The notes below the pieces were generated by a model. The model searched no databases, was not told the origin of the DNA, and worked only from the letters and a program-made list of their open reading frames with translations. This document shows, one piece after another, positions 12,196 to 24,137 of a DNA stretch of 64,000 nt (positions are counted from its first letter, which is position 1; each line of letters begins with the position of its first letter). The position numbers and the translations under genes are program-made. This stretch comes from Cryptomeria japonica (lineage: Eukaryota; Streptophyta; Pinopsida; Cupressales; Cupressaceae): assembly GCF_030272615.1 (NCBI RefSeq), contig NC_081414.1:765060483-765124482 (forward strand). Reading direction: 5' to 3'.

Positions 12196-15156
12196 ATGTC
12201 GATTCTGTATTCTTCTCATCGATTCGAGTGCGTGTGGAGATATCGGAGGCCTGCCGCGTATGGAGCACTAGTAAGTCAACCTTTTTGACCCCTTTTTGAT
12301 TTTTGATTTTGTCATTTTTAGTCGGTTTTTTTTTTTGTGATGCGGATTTTTCGTTTTAGCGCGTCGGGTCCAAGAAATAGCACATACGGTAAATTTCGTA
12401 GCGCATACGGTTAGGTAAAATAGGGTAGCGTCCAAAAGATTTAGGGTAGCGCATAGGTAAATTAGGTTATCGCATCGGATTAGGTTAGCGCATTAGGTGC
12501 ACAGGGCAGCGCAAGGGGTAAAACGGGTAGCGCATAGGATTAGGCTAGTGCATAGGGTGTCTAGGAGGTCGCATGGGTAGGTCCAGATAGCGCATAGGTG
12601 TGACCTAGTGCATTGGGTTAGACAGGTAGTGCAAGAGTAGGATAGGGTAGTGCATGGGGTAGATTTAGCGCGTAGGGTAGATTGGATGGCGCGCTAGGAG
12701 AAAAGGGTAGCGCGTAGATGCTGGCTAGCGCATAGGGTGAATGGGGTGGCGCGTTGAGAGAACAGGTTAGCGCATGGGATGCAGTTTAACACGTAGACAA
12801 GTTTGTTTAGCGCATAGGAAAAATTTGTTGGGTATAGTGTGATTTGTGAATGAAGAAAATTGGTATGCTGGTGCCAGTTCTGCTGGGATAAGTGCAATCT
12901 GTCAGTCTGTGTGTCTACTGTCATTGTTTGTCCAATATGAGTTCTGATATAATTTGATTTGATTTGCAATGTTTCAAGTTTGATATAGATTTGATGTGAT
13001 TTTGATATGATGTGGTTGATATGAATTGTGGAGCTTGAGTTGTTTTACAAGCTGCATTGATTGTAGAACTTGAGTCATTTTACAAGTTGATATGTATGTG
13101 GAACTTGAGTTGTGTTACAAGTTTATATGAAACTTGAGTTGTGTTACAAGTTGATATGATTTGATGGATTGATATGATGGGGAACTTGATTTAAATTTGT
13201 TCAAAGTTTTTCAAGTTTTTGAGATGAATTTGATTTTGATATCTATGTGTTGATGAGGAAACTGATATTGGACTTGCTTTGCTTTTTGACAGGAGCGTCT
13301 AGGAGTGATTCAGTTGCGTGAGCGATTTTCGAGACCGTGGTCCTTGATACCACGATTGACACAGGCAGACAGAGACATTATTGAGAGGTGCGGCCTGACC
13401 TCTTTGTTAGATATGCCCCGGTTTATCGTAAATCAAGGTTTATTGGCAACATTGGTTGAGATGTGGCACAGTGATATGAACACCTTCCACTTGGTGACAA
13501 ACAAGATGACAGTGACGCCTGAGGATTGTTATCGGATTCTACAGATTCCTGTGGTAGGTGCATTGCTACCATATGAGCATACCGAGGAGGAGGGGATTGA
13601 GGCACTTCACTGGATTTTTCAGGATGATACTGTTTGTGGGTATGAGTTCCCCTGGCAAGAGTTCTTGGATTTGGGTTACACCCCTCTACCATCAATTTTG
13701 GCAGGTTTTATAGGTGGGTTCTTATGTTCGACCATAGGTTGAAGGGACTAGCAGTGGGGTGGGGATTGGTTCTGGAGGACATGGTGACACAGGGTCACCG
13801 ATTTGCATGGGGGTCAACTATGCTGGCCCATTTATATAGGGATTTATATGATGTGGTATACTTGGGTTATGGTAGTTTATCAGTTGGAGTGACATTGCTA
13901 TAGGTATGGGCATGGGAGCATATTCCCGCAGCTAGGCCATTAGTGGACAGAGATAGGCTTGTTGGGTGTGCATATGCATACATATATAGAGGGATAGATG
14001 TCCAGCGTAAGTTGGGCAAACTAGAGCACTAGAGGAGAGTTTTGGATGATATTGATATAGTCATCTGGCGACCATATTTAGGTTGCGAGGTATGGGTAGA
14101 GGATGGGATGGAGATGCCCTATGTTTACATGACCAAACACTTGATAGGGCAGATGCCCTTTGTGATTGAGAGGTTTTTGCATAGCCGGGTGCTGCGACGG
14201 TATGGTCGACAGCAAGGGATTCCACAGGGAGCATGTTTTTATGCTCGACGGAGACAAGACATTCTAGATTGGGGACCTATGATTGATAGCACAGCGGTAG
14301 TGGAGGAGTTCTTTCATTTAGCCGGTCATATTTGGGATTATGCCCTTGAGATAGTGGATGCAGGGATGACTGATGAGTTTGCAGCATTCTTTGCAGTGCG
14401 TGCAGTGGCTCAGATATCAGATCCAATGGAGATGATTCCTGCTTTTGACGACGATGAGGATGATCAACAAGGAGAGGCCGAGGAGATAGAGGATGGAGGT
14501 GGTGGTGGAGGGGGTGATGATGAAGGAGGTGATGTTAGAGGAAGTGGACGAGGTCAGTGAGGGGAGAGGAGGAGATTGGATCGAGGGAATTGATTGGGGG
14601 AGGAGAGGAGAGAGAGGTGAAGATGGTGGAGATAGGGGGATATGGGTAGAGAGAGTTGTACGGCGAGCTGTGATGGATAGAGGGAGAGGAGGTTTGGCTA
14701 TCAGAGCTGGAGGTGAGGAGAGGGTTGGGGAGGTGATTGCGATGGTGGGAGGGCATGATGATTTCAGATGATCGACCCAGAGGAGGAGATCATATGTTTT
14801 ACCTCCACCAACACTGAGGACAAGGAGAGGGATAGGGGGTACCCCTGTAGATGCAGATTCTGACGCATACAGAGGATGCACGGATTAGATCATTGCAGTT
14901 GTCAATGCAGCATTTCCAGACACAGTTGTTGGCGCATTAGTGTCAGATTACTTAGCTGACTACAGAGCACGATACAAAGACAGAGCGACGGGGTCGAGCA
15001 GAGGAGCTCGCAGTGAGTTTGCAGAGAGCGGCAGCAGGTGGTCTGATGAGAGACACTTTGAGAGAGCTAGCTTTGAGAGCCAAGGAGGTGGAGTATTACC
15101 GACACCATTATGAGGATGCAGTGCATAGGGAGCGTCGAGTGCAGAGTTTTACATAG
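12196..15156 (+). pseudogene. antisense plant mobile domain (PMD) gene carried by the Tat element
   Basis: Exon 1 12,196-12,270 (ATG, 25 codons) ends at a consensus donor (GTAAGT). Exon 2 starts at 13,293 after GACAG; the joint is in phase. The protein has the plant mobile domain (aminotransferase-like PMD seen in MAIN/MAIL-type proteins and in transposons): RCGLTSLLDMPRF, TLVEMWHSDMNTFHL, MTVTPEDCYRILQIPV, later WGSTMLAHLYRDLYD and VWAWEHIPAARP. It continues with an acidic/Gly-rich linker (about 14,440-14,560) and a charged, likely coiled-coil tail (about 14,980-15,156). Defects: a frameshift near 13,705, TAG stops at 13,901 and 14,030 (apparently former Gln and Trp codons), and another frame change after 14,560. 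PMD function is poorly understood; in hosts it is linked to silencing and genome stability. An anti-silencing or chromatin role for the element is inference. Confidence 0.85.
12358..12830 (+). repeat. degenerate ~21-bp array of TTAGCGCAT inside the PMD intron
   Basis: About 20-23 copies of a core close to TTAGCGCATAGG spaced 17-31 bp apart, wholly within intron 1 (12,271-13,292). The same core recurs in sense in the gypsy 5' leader at 27.0-27.4 and 28.9-29.2 kb. Confidence 0.85.
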
Positions 15157-16735
15157 TCGAGATCTAATTGATCTCGAGAGATTGGGTCGAGGACGGAGAG
15201 CAGAGGTGTGACAGGGCCTCATAGACAGGATTAACCTGGAGATCCAGGTGTTGGGTCATCTACAGTGAGACCATTATCTTCAAGAGATAGTCATACCTGA
15301 GAGACATTGTCTCTATTGTATTTTGATCACTTTGTTGTATTTGGCACAGACATGACATATTTTGTATATTAATCATTTTTTGAGATATATATGACACCAT
15401 TTTCTTTGATCCTCATATGATGTGTTATGGATAATGCTCTCTATATGCTTTTGATTATGCTATGATGATGCAATGCTTAGATGGATGTATGCAATGCGAT
15501 TTTTTATGAATATGATGTGATGATGCATGATGTTGTGAGATGTATCTTGAAAATGAGATGTATGATATGATATGTTGTGGGATGTATCTTGAAAATGAGA
15601 TGTATGATATGATATGCTGTGAGATGTACCTTGAAAATGAGATGTATGATATGATATGCTGTGTAACTAAATGCAAGATTAATATGATAATGATGTGTAG
15701 CTAATTGTAAGATGATATGCAACTAATTGTAAAATGATATGTAACTAATTGTTTTATGATATGCAACTAATTATTTTTGAGCATCCTCATTCTGCATTTG
15801 TCATCCCTGTATAGCCACATGTTGTTTGCTTTCTTTGTATGTATCATCATTGAGCATTGATTTATTTTGGGATATCTTGAAAATTTATACAAACATAATG
15901 GTATAATTGAACCATAATGACCTGAGAAAAATTTACATGATTTTTGATTTTGCAAGATAGCACAAGCGTCAAGGTATAATTGAACTAGGACGACCGGAGT
16001 GCGGATTGCGTAAAAACATACAAGATTAAACCATTTCTATGCGTAAAGTGGAATCATGTCGTCAGTGATGTGAATCACGTCTCAAGACAAGTATTGACAT
16101 AGTACAGATGATCGCCTCACAGACAGACAACTAAGAAAATATTGGAGTCCCTATGATGTTCTCTAGCTTTGAAGCATCGTTGAGAAGATACAAAGGATCC
16201 AATAGTTCAAAAAGTTTAAGTGCAAAAATAGTCAAAACTTTATTCCAGATGCAACATTTGATACTTCAGAAAATCATCCATCGTATTTTGTGAATCTTGT
16301 TAAGGGATCAATGTTTTGTTTTTGCAATTGTGTTATTTTGCTGAATATGATGTTCTGAGTTTGCGACCAATTTTGATGGCTTGTTTGTGCTGCAATTTTT
16401 GATCAATGTTGCCCCTAGCCAAGTGTACGTCTCAGTGTGGATATGTACAATGATTACCAAACCATGGTGAGATGTGGTGAAAGGATATGCGGATAAATTA
16501 GGATAGTGACTAGGCTAAGTATGGCCTGGATGGATATTGTGATATAACTATCGGGCGATGGCCGATAGTGCTTGATTGTGGATATAATGGTATCGATATA
16601 GATAGAGGAGCCATCCTCTCACAAATAGCACCTATTGCCAAGTTTTCACTAGTTTCTTTTATTGTACCTTTTTATTTTCTTTTTCTTGATTTTTTGATTT
16701 TTTGATTTTTTGACTTTTCCGTGCATTTAGACTAC
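15157..16735. other. convergent 3' region between the PMD gene (+) and pol (-)
   Basis: Non-coding spacer in which the two opposing transcription units of the element must terminate. It contains the 42-bp array below, and T-rich tracts near 16,640-16,720 that lie just beyond the pol stop on the minus strand. No further gene recognised. Confidence 0.6.
15532..15657. repeat. 42-bp tandem repeat, three copies
   Basis: Copies start at 15,532, 15,574 and 15,616 (GYTGTGRGATGTAYCTTGAA...). They are followed to about 15,780 by looser ~25-bp repeats around AACTAATTGT. Tandem repeats in the 3' untranslated part are a known trait of Tat elements. Confidence 0.85.
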
Positions 16736-18211
16736 TCAAGTGTAGTATTTCTTCAGATGGATGTTGTTAGTTGGTTCATCAAGCATATCTCCTTCTGAAG
16801 TTGTTAGCTGATAGGAACTTGATCCATAGGCTGATATGATGACATAGGGACCCAACTAGTTAGGTTCAAACTTCCCTTTCTTTTCTTGATCTTGCTGATT
16901 TCTAGGATTTTCTTTGAGTACTAGGTCTCCAATTTTAAAAATTCTGGGAATGACCTTGTGGTTGTAGCTCCTGCACATGCATTGCTGGTATGCTTTGAGA
17001 TGAGTGTAGGTATGTTGGCATCATTCATCTAGAAGTTCAAGCTCTTGTAGTCGGTTAACTCGATACTCTTCATCTGGGATTAAGTCTTTCAAAGAGACTC
17101 TAAGAGATGAAATTTCTACCTCCAAGGGTAAAATTTCTTCTGATCCATATACCAATGAATATGGTGTAGCTCCTGTAGGTGTGCGGATGCTAGTTTTGTA
17201 TGCCCAAAGTGTTGGATTGAGTTGTATATGCCAATCTTTGCCTGCATCATTCACTATTTTCTTTAGGATTTTCAATATTGTTTTGTTAGATGCTTCTGCC
17301 TGACCATTTTCCTATGGGTAGTAAGGTGTAGAAAAACGATGTTGGATTTTGAAATTTTCACATAGTTCTCATACATCTCAGTTTTTGAAAGGTCGTCCAT
17401 TATCTGTGATGATGGAACTTGGAATGCCATATCTGCAGATCAAATAGTTAAGGATAAAAGAGGCAATTTGTTTTCCCGTCACTGTGGTCATGGGGACTGC
17501 TTCAATCCATTTGGTAAAGTATTCTATTGTAGTGATAATGAACTTGTGTCCATTTGAAGATGAAGGATGAATTTTGTTGACTAAGTCTAGTCCCTAATGG
17601 AAAAAGGGCCAGGATGTTGTGAATGGCTGCAGTTCCTATGCTGGTGCATGTATAAGATTGCCATGAATTTGGCATTTAGGACACTTTTTGGCAAAGTGGT
17701 AAGAGTCTTTTTACATTGTTGTCCAATAATATCCCATTCTTAGAAGCTTTTTAGCAAGAGTAGTACCACTTGAATGTGTGCCACAGATACCTTCGTGAAG
17801 CTTGTGTAAAGTGGAGTCTGATTCATTACGATCAAGGCAACGAAGAAGAGTACCATTCAGACCTCGATGATACAAAGTATCATCAGTAAGAGTATAACGG
17901 GTGGCTTGTTGGATAAAGTTACATTTTTTGTTTCGGGACAAGTCAATGGGTAAGATATTGCTCTTAAGATAGTCATGGATTGGTCCATATAATGGAGAGT
18001 CAGGACCGGTCAAGGCATAGATAACATGGGATTCAGAGTAGTCATAGGTTGGGGAGAATAGTTGCTCTACCAGAAACTCGTAATGACTCTGTTGCTCTGG
18101 GATTTGCAGTAGTGAAGCGATAGTAGCCATTGCATCAATTGCTCTGTTGTCCAAACTTGGTATTTGCTCGAAGGTGATGTGTACAAAATATTGCTTGAAA
18201 TCATCCACCAT
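16736..18211 (-). pseudogene. integrase domain of the Tat element (end of pol)
   Basis: Integrase joins element cDNA to host DNA. Read on the minus strand with a few stops: the HHCC zinc region (HEGICGTHSSG, then CPKCQIHG), the catalytic DDE residues (Asp in GLDLVNKIHP, Asp in ITDNGRPF, Glu in ENGQAEASNK), then the C-terminal part (IFKIGDLVLK, GPYVI, LTTSEGDML), ending in a TGA at 16,736. Catalytic residues survive although stops interrupt the frame (for example after GYYWTTM and in the third motif region). Order RT-RNase H-integrase identifies Ty3/gypsy rather than Copia. Confidence 0.9.
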
Positions 18212-18353
18212 TCACTTGTATGGTAGCAGCTTGTCGTCCTTTATCTGATAGTCATTGTTGATTTGATTGATGACTAGTTGTGAATCTCCATAGACTTTTA
18301 ACTCAGTTATTCTCCATTCTACGACCATTTTGATGCCTATAACCAATGCCTCA

Positions 18354-20336
18354 TGTAGTCACATAAATCTGTCCACTTAATTAAATGAATACTTAGTATT
18401 TATTTGATTATTTAACCATCAATTAATAATTAATTAAATTAATATTTAATTAATTCATCTTAACCCTTTTCTCCTATTAATTAAATAAATTATTCAATTT
18501 ATTTGATTTAATTCACTTAACCAAATTCAAACCATTAATTAAATAAATAAATCATATTTATTTAATTAAATCTTCTCTCACATTTAAATAAATTAATATT
18601 TATTTAAATCCCCCAAAATCCCACCTCTCACATTTAAATAAATTAATATTTATTTAAATCCCCCAAAATCCCACCTCTCACATTTAAATAAATAAATCAT
18701 TTATTTAAATCACCTTTATCCTCCACCCACTTGTATTTTCCTACAAAAACAAGTTGCACAATTATTTTAAATAAATAATTTATTTAAATCACCTTTATCC
18801 TCCACCCACTTGTATTTTCCTACAAATGCAAGTTGCACAATTATTTTAAATAAATAATTTATTTAAATCACCTTTATCCTCCACCCACTTGTATTTTCCT
18901 ACAAAAGCAAGTTGCACAACTATTTTAAATAAATTATTTATTTAAAATCCTATTTATCCTCATCCACTTGAAACCTTTAATGGTTTCCCTTAAAGTAGTC
19001 AAACTTGATGGCTTTAAAGTCTTCAAACTTGATGGCTTCCTTCTATAGTCTTCTTAAGACTTTAATGGTTTTCCTTAAAGTCTTCAAGCCTTTAATGGTT
19101 TCCCTCAAAGTCTTCAAGCATTTTAATGCTTTATCTTCATTTTTTTCATTTAAATAAATTAATATTTATTTGAATATTTATCCAAATGCAAATTACACCA
19201 TTTAATTGAAATAAATGATTTTATTTTAATTGAAAATACCAAAATTTTTCCCACTTGCATTTTCCTACAAAATCCACTTGTATGCCTAAACCCCTTCTAG
19301 ATTCTTCTAAACCCTTCCTAATTAGCCTAATCCATCCCCTAAATATTGTCACATTCCTAAGCAAATTGGAGTCACTTCTCAAAGACTCCAAAGTCTTTGA
19401 AAAGCAATTAATGCTTTGTGTGTTCAACAAATTAACCCTCAAAGTCTTTGATAACCATTGAAGGCTTTCAACCTTCAACCACTTAATCCCCAAAGTCTCC
19501 AATAACCATTAATGGTTACCTCAAACCCTCCCACATGGTTAAAACATTTGTTTTGACTCAACCTCTACCCAACCCAAAGGTCTCATCAAGCCTTTAATGC
19601 TTTGACCATGATTATCTCTTAATCATTTGCACAAAGGTTTATCCTTGGATTAACTCTTAATCCAATGGGTAATCTTAATTTAGACTTGACCCTTACCTTC
19701 TAGATAACCATGAGGTCTTCTCAGGCCTTTAATGCCTCCAACCTCTTCTCTCAACCCAATCTTATGTTGACACTTGTCACCATTTCATTGGTGCAAATTG
19801 TGCACATGGATCCCCAACTTTCAAGCTTGACCCTTGATTAAACCTTTCAATCCTAGCCATCCATTGCTCCATTTTTCCTATAAATAGAGCCCATTCCTTC
19901 ATAATCCAGATCCTGAAAACTTGTATGCATTTAGGCTATAGACATTTTTAGAGAGTATTTAGCATAGCATAACTAAAATCTTGTCTTTTTGGTAAAATCA
20001 ATCATTTTAGCATCAATAGCATAGTATTTAGCTTTTCATTTCATATTTGAAGCTTAATATTAAATCTCAATCCTCCATAAGCATCCATAGTGCAAAAAGC
20101 TGTTGAGAGCTACACTCATTTGGGACTTGGAGAGGAAAGGAACAAGGGAGGAGCAACTATGAGCATCTTGATTAGCTATTTTATTCTATGTTTATATGCT
20201 TTCTATTTCATGCTTAATATCTCTCTTGATATGCCTGTTTAGGATAATCTTTTGTTGCTAACACTAATGTTTGTTTCTTGTGCTCTTGTGTGTGTTGCCA
20301 TCAAACAGATTTTCTAATCCTTTTTGCAGAGCATCA
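18354..20336 (+). mobile_element. solo LTR (1,983 bp) inserted in the Tat RNase H
   Basis: Starts TGTAGTC, ends AGCATCA, flanked by CCTCA on both sides (18,349-18,353; 20,337-20,341): a clean 5-bp duplication with TG...CA ends and no internal genes, hence a solo LTR. It is related to the LTR of the element it interrupts: both have TGTAGWC starts, a CTATAAATAGAG TATA motif (19,879 region) and shared blocks around GACCCTTGAT and CACCATTTCATTGGTG. It lies in the opposite orientation and differs strongly in sequence and length. Confidence 0.87.
18576..18950. repeat. 50-bp and 79-bp tandem repeats inside the solo LTR
   Basis: Copies of TCTCACATTTAAATAAA start at 18,576, 18,626 and 18,676 (50-bp period). 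Copies of CCTTTATCCTCCACCCACTT start at 18,713, 18,792 and 18,871 (79-bp period). Confidence 0.9.
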
Positions 20337-20591
20337 CCTCATATTCAACAACGTTATTTGTGCATGGAAACATTTAAGTCGATATGATCTTGGTATATTG
20401 TGTCCTTCAGGGGTGATGAATAGAATGCTAGCACCTGAGCCATGTTGTGTGTAGGATCCATCAAAATATAGGGTCCATTGTTGTGTTGAGATAGCAAGAA
20501 CATCCCTGTCAGGAAATTCAATCTCCATTGATCATTTTCCTGGTAGTGGTGCTTCTGCCAGTTGATCTGCAATTGCTTGTCCTTTGATAGC

Positions 20592-20957
20592 TCATCGCTC
20601 TATGTAGTGGATATCAAATTCACTGAGGATCATGACCCATTTAGCCAATCTTCCTATAAGAGCGGCCTTGCTGAGTAGATATTTGAGAGGATCAATTTTT
20701 GCAATAAGCCGAATTGTGTGAGCTAGCATGTAGTGCCAGAATTTTTGGGAGGCAAATACCACTATTAGACAGGCTTTCTCAATGAATGTATAGTTGAGTT
20801 CATATCGGTTCAATGTCCTACTGATGTAGTATATAGCTCCTTCCTTGCCCTGTTGATCCTCTTGTGCTAACAATGCCCCCAGTGATATGTCTGTCATTGA
20901 AATATAGAGAATGAGTGGCTTCCCTGCTATTGGTGGCACTAGAACTGGTGGGTTCAT
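20592..20957 (-). pseudogene. RT-linked RNase H of the Tat element
   Basis: MNPPVLVPPIAGKPLILYIS, ALLAQEDQQG, AIYYISRTLNRYELNYTFIE, KACLIVVFASQKFWHYML and later IGRLAKWVMILSEFDI follow the conserved RNase H-like connection of Ty3/gypsy pol. It degrades the RNA strand during reverse transcription. It is separated from the RT by stops and frame changes (about 20,960-21,088). Confidence 0.88.
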
Positions 20958-21088
20958 CAGGTATTGCTTGATTTGATAAAATGATTCTGCACATTTGGCT
21001 TCCCATTTGAACGGTTTTTATGTAGCAGATGATTGAATGGTAGACTTTTATCTGCTAGTTGGGCGATGAACCGCCTGATTGTCTGGAA

Positions 21089-22138
21089 TCATCCTTGTAG
21101 AGATCTGAGTTGGTTGATATTCTTAGGTGGTGGCATTTCCATAATGGCTTGTACCTTTGCTGGATCCACTTCAATACCTTTAGCTGAAACTATGTAGCCT
21201 AGTAATTTGCCTGATGTAACCCCCAAGACACACTTCTTAGGGTTGAGTCTGACTTGGAATATTTCCAATCTATCAAAAATCTTTTCTAAGATGCTTAGAT
21301 GTTCTTCTCTGGTGAAGGATTTAGCTAGTAAATCATCCACATAGTCTTCCACGAAGGTATGCATCATGTCATGAAAGATTGTTATCATTGCTCATTGATA
21401 AGTTGCTCCTGCATTCTTTAAGCCAAAAGGCATGACATTCCAATAGTACGTTCCCCACGGACAGGTAAATGTTGTTTTATCTTGATCCTCTAGGGCTATC
21501 TTGGTTTGATTATAACCTGAAAAACCATCCATTAATGATAGCATTGCATGGCCTATTGTGAGGTCTACAATTATGTCTATATTGGGTAAAGGAAAGTCGT
21601 CCTTTGGACAGGCTTTGTTGACATCTCTAAAATTAGTGCATAATCTGATACTGCCATCTGGTTTTGATACTGGTATGATGTTGGAGATCCATTCAACATA
21701 GTCGATGGGTTGGATAAATCCGACGTCTAACAGTTTCTTCAGTTCAGCTTTGACCATGAGTGCTACCTGTGGATTCATCTTTCTCAATTTTTGCTTGACT
21801 GGTTTAGCTCCTTGAGCAATGGATAAATGATGCATGATTAATTGTGGATCAATCCCTGGCATATCGGCATATGACCAAGAAAAGTTGATTTTCTTTTCTT
21901 CAAAGAATGTAATAAATTCTGATCTTTCTTGCTCTGTTAGAGATTTTGCAAGGTGTATAGTTTTGGTTGCTTCTATAGTACCAATGTTGATTGATTGAGT
22001 GGGCTCAATCAATATGGGTAATCGGTCATGATAATGCTCAGAAAGAGTGTCAAGTCTACCATCTTTAGGTGCCTTAAAAAGGTTTTCACCCTTAGATGTG
22101 TCCTTTATTTTTACTTTTGTGTGATCTAGTGCTACCAT
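21089..22138 (-). pseudogene. reverse transcriptase domain of the Tat element
   Basis: Palm and finger motifs in order: PVKQKLRKMNPQ, ELKKLLDVGFIQPIDYVEW, SKPDGSIRLCTNFRDVNKAC, DDFPLPNIDIIVD, SLMDGFSGYNQ, KTTFTCPWGTYYWNVMPFGL, GATYQ, the catalytic YVDD in FVEDYVDDLLAKS, then LNPKKCVLGV and GKLLGYIVS. A stop lies just after GATYQ (about 21,389-21,391), and a frame change occurs near 21,087. The active-site aspartates are intact; the copy is otherwise broken. Confidence 0.93.
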
Positions 22139-23587
22139 TGATTGGTTTTCAGCAATAGATCCTTTATGTTGTTCTTTTTTGCGACTGAGAGACTTGGCAC
22201 TCCCTTGGTTGCAGACATCGTTATTTTGTTCACTGGTAGAGATTGTCTCCGGGGTACTGGTACATAAGTAATGGATAATGGATTCATCATTTGGTAAAAT
22301 TGGTATATCATGAGTTTCAAGTTCATCCCAATCTATGAGGTCTGGAAAGACAAGTGGTAAGGAGTCATTAGGTGGATCAAGTTCGATTGTTGTAAGTGTC
22401 AGGATAGAGGTTTCATCATGATTGGTTTGGGTGTTAAAGAAGTCAAGGATTTTGTCGAGATCTTCGATGGTATTATTTTTTGTATAGACTTGCTCATAAT
22501 GTCACTGCTCGTTTTCCTTGGCATCATAATGTCACTGCTCGTTTTCCTTGGCATTCTTCTTGAGAGATAGGTGTATGATTGTCCTTTGCACAAATATTTT
22601 CAGTAATGTTAGCACAACTACCCCATTCATATTCATTTGAATCAGTCTCAGAGGTATCATCCCAGATTCTATCTGTGCTGTGAACTGGTAGGTTGTAGGG
22701 TGAGAATAGGTCTTTGATGATTGATACAAGTTGGATAGTTTTCTCTGATTCTGTGTCAGATCCTGCTTCTACTTTTTGCATTTGTTCATATATACTGTCT
22801 CTGCTCGAGGAGGAATAATACAATCAGAAGGTGATTCCTCTTTGCCATATATTAGTTCTTGAATATGATGTACCGCTGCACAAGGTGCCACCTTCTTTGG
22901 AATGATGGGCTTCTCTTTATGTTGCTTTTGTTCTTGATGTTCACGTTCCTTACGTATGTTCTTTGCTGACTCAAATAGTGCCTCCTGCCAGGAGTCTTCC
23001 TTGTACTTCTTCTTTGCTTTCCACTGAGGTTTTTGATGTTTGTGTGGTGCTCTCTTTGGTAGTAGAGTGAGTTCAAAGCCCAATCCATTTTTGTCTTTAC
23101 AGAATTGTGAAGGAGGATCCAATGGTTCTGTGACGCCTTCCTAACATTTTCCAATAGGTCCTTTGCCATTGTATCCCATTTGCTGCATGATTAAGTAACC
23201 TTTTCCATACAGGTGTGTTGGTATAGCTACTTCTATAGTAGCTGCTCTATCTTCTTCCTCATCTTTGTATAGCCAACTAAGGATGTCCTTTTCCTTAGAT
23301 TCATGTGCTAGAGTGCTGAGTTGTATAAATGTGCCATCAAACTTGGTGATGGGCTGAGTTGCTTGATGTGTTGATGTTGTAGGTAATCCATGAGATCTAG
23401 GTGATGTTGGCAAGTTAGCCAAACACATGGGTTCCAAAGAATATTCTCCCATGCCTTGTTCTTTGATTTTCATTTTCTGCTTGAAATCCATAAACAGTGA
23501 TGTAGACTTTTCTTTTTGAAGATCCAGTGTTGAGGAATTCTGTTTCTCTCTATTATGCGGAACTAAGCTGTCTTGGGCTGCCCCCAT
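22139..23587 (-). pseudogene. G-patch region and acidic linker between protease and RT
   Basis: Minus-strand frames encode a linker with IKEQGMGEYSLEP and then a G-patch: GKGYLIMQQMGYNGKGPIGK, with ...GLGF about 25 residues later across a stop (near 23,142). A basic stretch (WKAKKKYKED, IRKEREHQEQKQHKEK) and an acidic region before RT follow. G-patch domains bind RNA or helicases; a C-terminal G-patch on the protease is known from betaretroviruses, and G-patches are seen in some plant gypsy polyproteins. A 33-bp direct duplication near 22,497-22,560 adds a repeated segment. Confidence 0.75.
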
Positions 23588-23635
23588 AGCATTACAATGC
23601 TGAAATGGATTATGATCAGCTGATATAGAAACCTT

Positions 23636-24133
23636 TTATCCATCGTAGGGGAATTTAACACACTGGTGATATGTGGAGGGTATCGCTTGCATTTCATGTA
23701 TCCAGGGTCGACCTAATAAGATATTGTATGTGAGGTCTATGTTTAAGACCTGGCACATAGTATCCTTTTGTATCGGTCCTACCTGAATTGGCAACACCAC
23801 TGTTCCTTTAGATGATCTTTCCTCATCATCATGTGCCTTTATGGTGATCTTTTTGCATGGATCAATAGACTCCTTAGAGAAGTCTAATGCACGGATAAGT
23901 TTTAAGGTACAAATATTAAGTCCAACTCCTCCATCTATTAATACTCGTTTAACTCGGTGTTTATAGACCATGACTTCAATATGGAGTGGAGTATTATGTG
24001 GATAGCTCAATGAGATATTATCATGCTCTGAAAAAGTGAGGTTATGAGGCCCTGTCATATGAGCCACCATGGTTTGGAATTTGTTAGCATCCAGATCTTG
24101 AGGTACATTTGTTTCTAGTAACGCTTGTTCCAA
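23636..24133 (-). pseudogene. aspartic protease domain of the Tat element
   Basis: The flap-and-core pattern of retropepsins: KRVLIDGGVGLNICTL (the active-site Asp in the DGG form common in plant gypsy elements instead of DTG/DSG), then VLPIQVG and YNILLGRPWIHEMQAIPST, the conserved ILGR-type helix. It would cut Gag-Pol. It ends at a stop at 23,636 before the G-patch region. Confidence 0.85.
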
Positions 24134-24137
24134 TATG

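Larger units (their letters stand above)
18245..20528 (-). pseudogene. second (archaeal-type) RNase H of the Tat element, split by a solo LTR
   Basis: N-terminal half at 20,334-20,528 (WTLYFDGSYTQHGSGASILF, with the first catalytic Asp in YFDGS) reads into NVVEYE, and the C-terminal half at 18,245-18,353 reads [28 protein letters not shown] (Asp in YGDSQ). The halves are separated by an insertion with 5-bp duplication CCTCA. A second RNase H after the RT-linked one is diagnostic for the Tat lineage. Confidence 0.88.

Noticed and set aside
14417-14881. Long minus-strand Ser/Thr/Pro-rich frame
   Set aside because: It is the shadow of the acidic, Gly-rich linker of the PMD gene on the plus strand.
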